Part shown: positions 55,501 through 64,000 of the stretch, piece after piece
Layout: each line of letters starts with the position of its first letter
Position numbering within the stretch: the first letter of the stretch is position 1
Assembly (NCBI GenBank): GCA_950097015.1
Contig: CATNEN010000039.1
Coordinates: 15,594,501-15,658,500 of the forward strand
From: Macrostomum hystrix
Taxonomy: Eukaryota > Platyhelminthes > Macrostomidae
Direction: 5' to 3'
Length of the DNA stretch: 64,000 bases
Notes under the pieces: model-generated
Seen by the model: the letters and a program-made list of their open reading frames with translations, nothing else
Databases searched by the model: none
Told to the model about the DNA's origin: nothing
Position numbers and translations under genes: made by a program

Positions 55501-58500
55501 GGAGAGATGAGACACGGGAGAGATGAGACAGGGGAGAGAGATGAGACACGGGAGAGATGAGACACGGGAGAGATGAGACACGGGAGAGATGAGACACGGG
55601 AGAGATGAGACAGGGGAGAGATGAGACGGGAGAGATGAGACAGGGGAGAGATGAGACAGGGGAGAGATGAGACACGGGAGAGATGAGACAGGGGGAGAGA
55701 TGAGACAGGGGAGAGATGAGACAGGGGAGAGATGAGACACGGGAGAGATGAGACACGGGAGAGATGAGACAGGGAAGAGATGAGACAGGGGAGAGATGAG
55801 ACACGGGAGAGATGAGACACGGGAGAGATGAGACACGGGAGAGATGAGACGGGAAAGAAGATGTTGGAGGGACCTGATTAGGGAGCTCTGTGGGACGTAT
55901 CTGGCCCGCGGCCGGAGTTTGCCAACCCATTTGAATGTTGTTCGGCTCACAACTCCCACAGCACTCAAACACCCGGTGAGTCATACGAGACTCGTATCAG
56001 GAATAGAGATGGGGGAGAAGAGGAACACAGAATGAATGAGTGAATGGGTCATCAGGCTCTGCATCCAGCGGAGTCTACGCTTGAGCATCTGTCGAGTTTT
56101 GTCTGCTTCTCAAAAGACAGAGAGACAGAGAGAGAAGAAAGACTGGCAGACTTGAAACTAAACAGATCTGTGGAGTGCCGTTTTGTCATCTGCAGTTCTC
56201 GTTAGATCCTCGAGCGCACGCAATAGCGAATGCCCAGCTGCTTTCTAATAATAATAAACAGCAACCAGCTTGCGCCATGTCTCCGCTATGTTTTCAACCG
56301 AACTCATTTGAAACGTTGTCCTCATTGCTATGCACATACTCTCGTCTTATGTCTCTCCTAATTCCTCTCCCTTGTCTCTTCTCTCCCCTATCTCATCTCT
56401 CCCTTGTCTCATCTCTCCCGTGTCTCATCTCTCCCGTGTGTCATCTCTCTCCTGTGTCTCATCTCTCCCGTGTCTCATCTCTCCTGTGTCTCATCTCCCC
56501 TGTCTCATCTCTCTCTTGTCTAATCTCTCCTGTGTCTCATCTCTCCCGTGTCTCATCTCTCCCGTGTCTCATCTCTCCCGTGTCTCATCTCTCCCCAATC
56601 TCATCTCTCTCTTGTCTAATCTCTCCTGTGTCTCATCTCTCCCGTGTCTCATCTCTCCCGTGTCTCATCTCTCCCGCGTCTTATCTCTCCCCTGTCTTCC
56701 CTCCCTGTTTCCTCTCTGCCGTGTCTCACGCAAGAACTTCGGTCCTTAGTCTCATGTCCACATCTCCCCTCTCAGGTAATAAAATTGGCGCAAAGTGCAA
56801 CTGTGTGAAAACGTTAAACAAAGCTAATTGTTTCGCGCATGTGTCCGAAAACAAATTCCAAGATTCTTTGATGACCATAATTTTGGATCCAATAAAACTG
56901 AGTAAGTCCACAACTTCAAAGACTAAAAACCTTTATTTCCGACCCTGTTTGTCTGACCCAGATGTCTGCCCAGCGGGAGATTCAATGCAACATAGCGTTA
57001 GGAAACAAAAAATGTGAATGGCCAAGTAGAGAGTGTGAAAAAATGGGGAAGATTTTACAACAACAGAAAACTGGAAACGTATACAAAGGAGGACTTATTG
57101 CGATAAACTGCACCAATAGTTAGTATACGAAGGTGACGATTAGTCAGAGAGTGTGTGCGAGCGGGTGAGGGCCAGAAAAGAGAATGGAAAGAAAGAAATA
57201 TCTTCCTTCTTTGCCCTCAATACGCGTTCGTACTATCAATCTATTTAGTTTTTGGATTCTGTTTGTCTGGTGCGTGTGAGTGTGTGTATCTAAAGGTCTT
57301 GGCAGCAGCAGTGGCGGCGGCACGAAAGTACAGATAAGAAGGATGCAAAAGTCGCATTGTAGAGGCAAGGTAATATAGGAAAGAAAAGTTGACCCTCTTC
57401 AATTATGAATTAACAAAATAGAAAGATCGCAAAGCTCCATATGTATTCATCAGGAAAGCGAAGAGAATGGCAAATTATGATATCTTCACTCACTTGCGTC
57501 CGCGACAGTTGGTAGGGAGAGAGCAAAGAGTACTTTCTAGTTCTAGACTGGTTGCTATGAGTGGGGGAGATCGCGCAGGTTTGGGTTGAGATAGGGATGA
57601 AGCTGGGATGACATGATTAAAAGAGGAAGATATGAGATAAGAGATAAAACATGAGATGTGAGATGAGAAGATGAGACGAGACGAGATAAGATGAGAAGAC
57701 AAGATGAGATGAGATCAGACGAGATGAGATGAGATGAGATTAGATGAGATGAGATGAGATGAGATGAGACGAGATGAGATGAGACGAGATGAGACCAGCC
57801 GATCTAAAATGAGACAAGATTTTGAGAGATAACAAAAACAAGCGAAAACGAAATCTTGTCTTCAGAAGGCAAACAGTGGAATGAAATAACTACTTCAGGG
57901 CCTGAAGAATCTCAAGTCAACCTTCTAGAAACGCTAAGCCTCCCCAGGCCTTAATCAGAGCCTTAGCGAGCCAAGGAAATAAATCCACAGGACAGGGATG
58001 AAATATTGTCGAGCACCGAACAAACAACGCAAGACTCGGTGACTAAACTAATAACAAATATCTAATAAGGGCGCCGTTGTGCGGCTTATAGACATAAATT
58101 TCTGATTTCGCGACTACTTGCGCGGGGATTCATTGGATGGGAGACAAGGACAGGGGAATATAGAGTGAGGAAATTTATCCCCTCCACCCGACTCGCTCGA
58201 GGCTTGGCAAAAATAAAAAGTGACACCCGCGAGTGGCAAGGCTTTGCAAAGAGGAAGCTGGAGATGAGGACCGACGGACAATTTTATTTTGTCTTTTCAA
58301 GAAGAATCTCATTGCCGAGAGCCTGTTGCGCGCGGCCAGAAACTGGGAAGGGGATGGATAGGAAGGAAGCTAGCGAGGCGAAGGGCCCCGGAGTCAGGCA
58401 TGCATGATTGATGATGAGGCGGAGACTTTTCCTACAGCTCGCCTCAGGCTCCGACAGGCTTCATCATCTATAATACAGTGGGCCGCGATGTCTCACTTTC

Positions 58501-61500
58501 ACTGCCATCGGTGGACACGAATTTCGTGTGGGGTTCGGGGGGGAATGCGAAATAAGGGGAAATGTGGACTCTCGCTTCTTCAAATATGAGTTAGCAGGGC
58601 TGCTTTAGGAATCCGAGCGTGACTATAAACTGAATAGTGAAACCAACTCCAATGAGATTCTGATTAAGGAAGATTCTGGTTTGGGAAGATTCTGGTTTTG
58701 GGAAGATTCTGGTTTGAAAGATTCTTGTTTTTGGAAGATTTTGGCTTGGGAAGATTCTGGCTTGGGAAGATTCTGTCATGGGAAGATTCTGGCTTGGGAA
58801 GATTCTGGTGTTGGGAAGATTCTGGTTTTGGGAAGATTCTGGTTTTTTAATTTCTGATGATAATGCATTGAATCGTGCGTTTGCTTTATGCTCGTCATTC
58901 ATAACTTCTCGTGTCTGAATGAGCTTACAATCCTGGTATTCCTGGTCATATAAGTCTATATTGGTGAGCTATTTCGAGAGACTGCGCTGGTATTTCCCTG
59001 CAATATTTCAGCCTTTGCTATTATAATATTAAGCCTGATTAAATGCGTTACAGCTAAAGATCCCCTCGGCCTGATCCCCATCCGTAGTTGGGGTGGCCCT
59101 TTTATCCCGCGACCCCTTCACTCTCGCTGGATTACACCCGTGGCGTAATCCTTTTGTTACGTAACAGCCGGCTCAGAGAGCAAGACTTGCCAGCTAGTCT
59201 TGCTGTCAAAAGCTTCAGAAGCAGTTTGTGTCTTCTTGGCTGCTGCGAGTAGATGGAAGGTAATACTTTAATAAGTCTTGGCTGCTAGCACCGAAATCCT
59301 TGCCAATTTGAGTAAATGAGAGCAAAATTTAAACTGAGAGCGGTCTGGGGTCTGCTCTATTCTCAGGAGAATATTCCCACCCATTTTAATTGAGTCTGGC
59401 CCGCTGTCTCTTTCTGAGCACGCCACGCTATATTTCCTGACGCGTGACCTTATAGCACTCTTTCACCCGTGTGTCCCTCTTATCTCCCGGTTGAGGCTAG
59501 AAGATTCCAGAATCTTCTATACTTTTAGTAAAAACTATTTCTATACATATCGGTTAGTTCAATAATATTTTAGCAGAATTCTACGGCTCGTACTCAACCT
59601 TATTAAAAACTGAATCTCCATAAACAAGAATCATCCTAATTATAAATTACCTAAATAAGAATCTTCCCAAACCAGAAACTTCCGAAATAAGAATCTTCCC
59701 AAACCAGAAACTTCCGAAATAAGAATCTTCCCAAACCAGAAACTTCCGAAATAAGAATCTTCCCAAAACATAATCTTCCCAAACCCGAAACTTCCCAAAC
59801 CATAATCTTCCCAAACCATAATCTTCCCAAACCAGAAACTTCCGAAACCAGAATCTTCCCAAAACATAATCTTCCCAAACCCGAAACTTCCCAAACCATA
59901 ATCTTCCCAAACCATAATCTTCCCAAACCAGAAACTTCCGAAACCATAATCTTCCCAAAACATAATCTTCCCAAACCCGAAACTTCCCAAACCATAATCT
60001 TCCCAAACCATAATCTTCCCAAACCAGAAACTTCCGAAACCATAATCTTCCCAAAACATAATCTTCCCAAACCCGAAACTTCCCAAACCATAATCTTCTT
60101 AAACCAGAAACTTCCCAAACCATAATCTTCCCAAAACATAATCTTCCCAAACCCGAAACTTCCCAAACCATAATCTTCTTAAACCAGAAACTTCCCAAAC
60201 CATAATCTTCCCAAACCAGAAACTTCCCAAACCAGAAACTTCCAAAACCAGAAACTTCCCAAACCAGAAACTTCCCAAACCAGAAACTTCCAAAACCAGA
60301 AACTTCCCAAACCAGAAACTTCCAAAACCATAATCTTCCCAAACCATAATCTTCCCAAACCAGAAACTTCCAAAACCAGAAACTTCCAAAACCATAATCT
60401 TCCCAAACCAGAATCTTCTTAAACCAGAAACTTCCAAAACCAGAAACTTCCAAAACCATAATCTTCCCAAACCATAATCTTCCCAAACCAGAATCTTCTT
60501 AAACCAGAAACTTCCAAAACCAGAAACTTCCAAAACCATAATCTTCCCAAACCAGAATCTTCTTAAACCAGAAACTTCCAAAACCAGAATCTTCTTAAAC
60601 CATAAACTTCCAAAACCAGAAACTTCCGAAACCATAATCTTCCCAAACCATAATCTTCTTAAACCAGAAACTTCCCAAACCATAATCTTCCCAAACCAGA
60701 AACTTCCAAAACCAGAAACTTCTCAAACCAGAATATTTCCAAACCAGAAACTTCTCAAACCAGAAACTTCTCAAACCAGAATCTTCCCAAACCATAATCT
60801 TCCCAAACCCGAAACTTCCCAAACCATAATCTTCTTAAACCAGAAACTTCCCAAACCATAATCTTCCCAAACCAGAAACTTCTAAAACCAGAAACTTCTC
60901 AAACCAGAATATTTCCAAACCAGAAACTTCTCAAACCAGAATCTTCCCAAACCAGAATCTTCCCAAACCATAATCTTCCAAAACCATAATCTTCCCAAAC
61001 CAGAATCTTCCCAAACCAGAAACTTCTCAAACCAGAATCTTCCCAAACCAGAATCTTCCCAAACCATAATCTTCCAAAACCATAATCTTCCCAAACCAGA
61101 ATCTTCCCAAACCAGAATCTTCCCAAACCAGAATCTTCCCAAACCAGAAACTTCCAAAACCAGAAACTTCTCAAACCAGAATATTTCCAAACCAGAATCT
61201 TCCCAAACCATAATCTTTCAAAACCATAATCTTCCCAAACCAGAATCTTCCCAAACCAGAATCTTCTCAAAACAGAATCTTCCCAAACCAGAATCTTACA
61301 AAAACTGAATCTTCCCAAACCAGAATATTCCCAAACCAGAATCTTCCCAAACCAGAAACTTTCCAAACCAGAATCTTCCTAAACCAGAATCTTCTCAAAC
61401 CAGAATCTTCTCAAACCAGAATCTTCTCAAACCAGAATCTTCTCAAAGCAGAATCTTCTCAAACCATAATCTTCCCAAACCAGAAACTTCCGAAACCAGA

Positions 61501-63518
61501 ATCTTCCCAAACCAGAAACTTCCCAAACCAGAAACTTCCCAAACCAGAAACTTCCCAAACGATAATATTCCCAAACCAGAATCTGAAATTTGAAAAAAGA
61601 AGAGTTCCAGCAGCGAAATTAAAAGACACGAGACAGGCAGACAGTAGAGAGAAAGAGTTAAGAGGGAAGGAAGTGGGCCGGAAGGGAGAGAGTGAAACAA
61701 GAGTGACAGAAAGACAAAGGGCTTTTGATAGTAGAGCTGCACTGCAACGCACCCAAAATTTTATAGATGGGATAATTCTAACCACATCCCACAAAAAACT
61801 GCCCCGCAGAGAGGGCCTCCTCCGAGAGCGACCCCTGTTTCTGACTCACATTACTGCTCAGAAAAAATGCGTGTAAAATTAGAGAAGGTAATAATAGCTC
61901 ATAGCGAAGGTGAGTCAAGGTGGCCTCCAATATTTAACGCTGGAAATCGGGTAGGCAGGGGAGGCTGTTTGGTCCGGGAAATGATTGAGCGAATGGACCT
62001 GGGGACAGGGAAGGGGGCAAAGCAGGACGGGAGAATTTGGGGCCGCGACATTTTTGTGTGAGTATTATTTAAGCAAGGAAGGTCTTTGTTATTCCTAACC
62101 CGCCAACTAATCCCAAAATCCCCTAGCGACATATTTACAGGTTCCCATGGCTAAGTGTGCCGCGCTGCAGAAATAAAGTAAAATTAAAAATGGGATTCGG
62201 ATAGAAAGTGTGAAGGGGTATGCAGTATTTAGTGGCTCACTTAGTATTTCATTTTTATATAGGAAGTTTCCTAAATTTAGGGTCTCAATGTATTGAAAGG
62301 TTTATGTTTCGTGAATATAACGAGTCGTATGTACGAGCGCATGCATTTTGATGGGAGAATTTCAGTATTTCGGGGTTACATTTTTTATCCCGAAATACTG
62401 AACAAATTACTCATCCGCTACTTAAGTTCATTGGCTAAGCTACGGCTCGTATCAATACGGCCCTACCTCACGCCATCGAATAACGTCTATCCTTTACTGA
62501 ACGCTGATTGGTTGAGTCAAAATACAACCCGCCTCACGCCACGTCACGCCATTGAATAACTTCTATCCCTTTACTGAGCACTGATTGGTTGAGCCAGAAA
62601 TACAGCCCACCTCACGCCACAAAATAAATTCTATCCTTTACTGAACGCTGATTCGTTAAAAGAACTCGCATAACAGGCAATTTTCGAGAAAAAATTATTA
62701 TCCTTCAAAAATTGGCAGAACTCACCCGACTGAAAAGTGAACTCGGAAAATAGCATCCAATCGGCATCTGGGTTGAAGTATAATCGAGCTTTAACAAATC
62801 GACCGATATTGTTGCCCAAATCGAACGTGATTAGCCGATTGAACATGTTTGCAGCGTCTTGGATGACTACATGCTCAACGGGGCTGAAAGTCGATAGGCT
62901 CCGATTTATGAACCGTTCTGTCTATTTCAATTTCACAACAATTTAACAAACACAAACAAGATCGATCTGAACTCACCTCTCGCTAAACCGCACGCCGCCA
63001 ATGCTAAAGAATACTTCCGCCTTATTAAATAGCCTAGTATTCCATTTGCGAAAATCGTTATTCGTATCTATGACGACGCTATTAAATCGACGCACTCGAT
63101 CAAACTCGAACAGTAGCTCGACGTGATCCTGATTCTGGCCTAACTGACTGCGGCTCCAGCCAACATAGGCCAGGCCGGCGATGCCCTCGTCTGACGGATC
63201 GGTGCCCGGAGCCACTATGGTGGTGACGTAATCTGTGAGCTGGCCAATACCGCCGGACATGCGGCCGTTGCTAATGACGCCATCGTAATAATGGTCGGAG
63301 AAATCGGCCTGGCCGGACGGCAACCGGTGGCCTTGGGGTCCGGAATAGGCCACAACACCCTGGTAGGTAGGACAGCCGAATAACTCTATCTTCAGGCAGA
63401 CGCTCACATCGCTCGGGTCGGGATTCACCGGGTAGATGCGCAAGATCTTCGCTACCAGGGGCGGCTTTAGCGCCAAATAGTTGCGCTTGTCCTTCAGGTC
63501 GGAGTTACCTTTGATTAG
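49515..63518 (-). CDS. DDR: Discoidin domain receptor tyrosine kinase (DDR), 5' truncated by the window edge
   Basis: Exons on the - strand: 63518-62977, 62883-62726, 53232-52315, 51098-50623 and 50048-49515, with matching phases 2, 1, 1, 0; 875 residues of the C-terminal part. It opens near the end of the collagen-binding discoidin domain ([19 protein letters not shown]) and continues through the discoidin-like domain ([33 protein letters not shown]). A transmembrane helix ([20 protein letters not shown]) is followed by basic residues. The long juxtamembrane region has poly-Gln runs, a poly-Pro run and GTYARPRGS, matching ATYARPPRG of human DDR1. The kinase has [28 protein letters not shown] and the DDR-type activation loop [10 protein letters not shown] followed by RWMAWEALL. 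DDRs bind collagen and autophosphorylate slowly, and Src is a known activator of them. The leader and most of the discoidin domain lie past the right edge. Confidence 0.94.
50140..50600. repeat. 18-bp minisatellite in the DDR kinase intron
   Basis: About 24 units of CACTCCAGACAGCCACCT (CACCTT, CAACT, CAGCT variants), with a longer composite unit near 50170-50330. It fills intron 50049-50622 and starts about 25 bp from the donor. Confidence 0.94.
51228..51463 (-). mobile_element. tRNA-derived SINE in a DDR intron
   Basis: Read on the - strand, a class-II tRNA-like head (GGTGGCAGAGCGGTCTAACG as A-box region, AAGTTCGATTTCG as B-box region) leads into a body shared with the relic at 29245-29363 (CTCATCGTCAGGCAGTGTAC on the + strand). 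The boxes are degenerate, so it is not an active tRNA gene. Confidence 0.75.
51464..52021. other. Single-copy part of DDR intron 51099-52314
   Basis: Purine-rich around 51625-51700, otherwise AT-rich. No gene recognised. Confidence 0.35.
52022..52235 (-). mobile_element. SINE copy with internal deletion in a DDR intron
   Basis: On the - strand, AAAGGTCGGGGGTTCGAC (B-box region) is followed by TTCACTCAGCTGTTAAATGG and GTACCAGCATCAGTTGG. These match the B box and body of the SINE at 36762-36989; the stretch between them is shorter here. A longer 3' part (GGTTTGGCGTCCCCCCAG) is present. Confidence 0.72.
53255..53575. repeat. About 62-bp minisatellite at the acceptor end of the giant DDR intron
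   Basis: Five units of 57-62 bp share TTGATTTCTAGCCCCACGGA, GGGAGGTGG and TTTTTGGGGTGGTGGGTTAG. It reaches to within about 25 bp of the acceptor at 53233. Confidence 0.9.
53576..54344. other. Single-copy part of the giant DDR intron
   Basis: No gene recognised on either strand. Confidence 0.35.
54345..54790. repeat. 23-bp minisatellite in the giant DDR intron
   Basis: About 19 units of TTTCTACCCCTATCTCTCCA plus CTG, with GCTTGCTACC and TATTCTACTTC variants in repeated order (a five-unit block occurs twice, about 54410-54530 and 54545-54680). Confidence 0.93.
54791..55315. other. Single-copy part of the giant DDR intron with a short palindrome
   Basis: No gene recognised. CTACAGGATC at 55250-55259 and its exact reverse complement GATCCTGTAG at 55261-55270 are separated by one base. 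Confidence 0.5.
55316..55860. repeat. 16-bp minisatellite (forward) in the giant DDR intron
   Basis: About 34 units of GAGACACGGGAGAGAT and GAGACAGGGGAGAGAT. The same family as 25141-25451, and the reverse complement of 56362-56715. Confidence 0.95.
56362..56715. repeat. 16-bp minisatellite (inverted) in the giant DDR intron
   Basis: About 22 units of ATCTCTCCCGTGTCTC and ATCTCTCCCCTGTCTC, the exact reverse complement of the units at 55316-55860, about 500 bp away. Confidence 0.95.
56716..57599. other. Single-copy part of the giant DDR intron
   Basis: No gene recognised. Confidence 0.35.
57600..57800. repeat. GATGA-type simple repeat in the giant DDR intron
   Basis: Short-period GATGA and GACGA repeats, degenerate at the left. 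Possibly a relative of the GATGAGACACGG arrays. Confidence 0.8.
57801..58664. other. Single-copy part of the giant DDR intron
   Basis: Small open frames with no recognisable domain. Nothing supported. Confidence 0.35.
58665..58850. repeat. 16-bp minisatellite (forward) in the giant DDR intron
   Basis: About 11 units of GGGAAGATTCTGGTTT and variants, the reverse complement of the units at 59645-61585. Confidence 0.93.
58851..59644. other. Spacer between two inverted arrays
   Basis: Single-copy DNA. The stretch 59050-59270 (GATCCCCTCGGCCTGATC, GTTACGTAACAGCCGGCTC) is more GC-rich than its surroundings and may be an unrecognised dispersed element. Confidence 0.3.
59645..61585. repeat. 1.9-kb 16-bp minisatellite (inverted) in the giant DDR intron
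   Basis: About 120 units of AAACCAGAAACTTCCC, AAACCATAATCTTCCC and AAACCAGAATCTTCCC. Ordered blocks of several variants are themselves duplicated (for example 59760-59870 and the next two blocks), giving a higher-order structure. Long open frames on the - strand result only from this. Confidence 0.96.
61586..62464. other. Single-copy part of the giant DDR intron with a hairpin
   Basis: No gene recognised. TTCAGTATTTCGGG at 62361-62374 and CCCGAAATACTGAA at 62389-62402 form a perfect 14-bp stem with a 14-base loop. Confidence 0.55.
62465..62660. repeat. Three copies of a 65-75-bp repeat near the DDR discoidin exon
   Basis: Three diverged tandem copies share CTCACGCCA, TCTATCCTTTACTGAACGC and CTGATTGGTTGAG. 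They end about 65 bp from the donor at 62725. Confidence 0.8.
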
Positions 63519-64000
63519 CTGCGGAAATTACAAGTGTAATAGAACTCTGGATCAACTTTACCCAATGAAACTTTGCACTCCGAGAACTTCCTTTTTCAAA
63601 AACAATTTTATGCAACACTTTTGTAATCACTGAAATTTATTAAGTGTCCACCAACTCTAGTGAAAAAATGCTAAAATTATCCTCTTTTTCTGGCACAACT
63701 GGGTTCTGAGTTGTGTAAATTTTAATGATCTTCTGAATGCCAAAAGCTTTATCACTTTAGAGTCTCTAAACTTAAGAATGCCTAACATTATTATCCTAAA
63801 CTTCACAATCACCAAACTTCATCGCCCCTAAAACTGAAAATCCGAAAATTTCATAATACCTAAACTAAAAAATTACAACAATTCATAAACCCGAATCTTT
63901 ATAACATCCAAGCATTATGATTCCCCAAACTTTATATCATCCCTAAAGTTCATAATCCTTAAACTTCATAATCCCTAAACTTTATAATCCCTAAACTTTA
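63519..64000. repeat. Start of a 5' DDR intron with AT-rich 16-17-bp repeats
   Basis: Beyond the leftmost DDR exon. From about 63770, degenerate copies of CTAAACTTCATAATCC become more regular towards the window edge, so an array probably continues outside. Confidence 0.65.

Noticed and set aside
59647-60683. Trp- and Gly-rich - strand frames of 194-279 aa
   Set aside because: Produced by the 16-bp array in the giant DDR intron. A 16-bp unit cycles through all frames, so openness only reflects a lack of stop triplets.
53233-62725. A nested gene in the 9.5-kb DDR intron
   Set aside because: All open frames are short or made of repeats, with no domain, start context or splice pattern supporting a gene.

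Overview
The window is nuclear DNA of an animal, most likely an invertebrate bilaterian. Genes are split by GT-AG introns, and the proteins are animal-type: a Src-family kinase with a myristoylation and palmitoylation start, a discoidin-domain receptor tyrosine kinase (DDR), a RING-NHL protein, PGAM5, PRELID1, mitochondrial threonine dehydrogenase (TDH) and a neuropathy-target-esterase phospholipase. I cannot name the phylum. A spiralian such as a flatworm, mollusc, rotifer or gastrotrich is a guess only.

Layout. On the + strand: the 3' end of a PNPLA6/7-type lysophospholipase (<1-3441), PRELID1 (5346-6684), PGAM5 (8234-10031), and a Src-type kinase with eight coding exons over 15.7 kb (15422-31094). 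On the - strand, tail to tail with Src, is a RING/coiled-coil/NHL protein (37722-33610). TDH (+, 41771-44645) is divergent from it. DDR (-, 63518-49515) faces TDH tail to tail, and its 5' exons lie beyond the right edge. Every exon join was derived from splice sites with matching phases and from family alignment recalled from knowledge; all joined reading frames stay open. Predicted lengths are 226 aa (PRELID1), 301 aa (PGAM5), 589 aa (Src), 682 aa (RING-NHL) and 361 aa (TDH), plus fragments of 517 aa (PNPLA) and 875 aa (DDR).

The dominant feature is tandem repetition. About 42 minisatellite arrays with periods of mostly 14-47 bp fill introns and intergenic DNA. Adding up my ranges by eye gives roughly 40 percent of the window. 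Eighteen of the 21 introns seen here contain at least one array, and nearly all have a private sequence. Exceptions are informative: one 16-bp family occurs in a Src intron and, in both orientations, in the giant DDR intron; related arrays sit on both sides of exons in PGAM5, DDR and RING-NHL. Some arrays are built from units that look like splice donors or acceptors. Five tRNA-derived SINE copies or relics were found, one of which splits an array into two separately homogenised halves.

The genes do not form one pathway. Several are mitochondrial (PRELID1, PGAM5, TDH), one is a membrane phospholipase, and two are tyrosine kinases (Src and DDR) that interact in known animal signalling. This looks like ordinary animal gene neighbourhood rather than a functional cluster. 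The unusual biology is the intron-filling minisatellite landscape.
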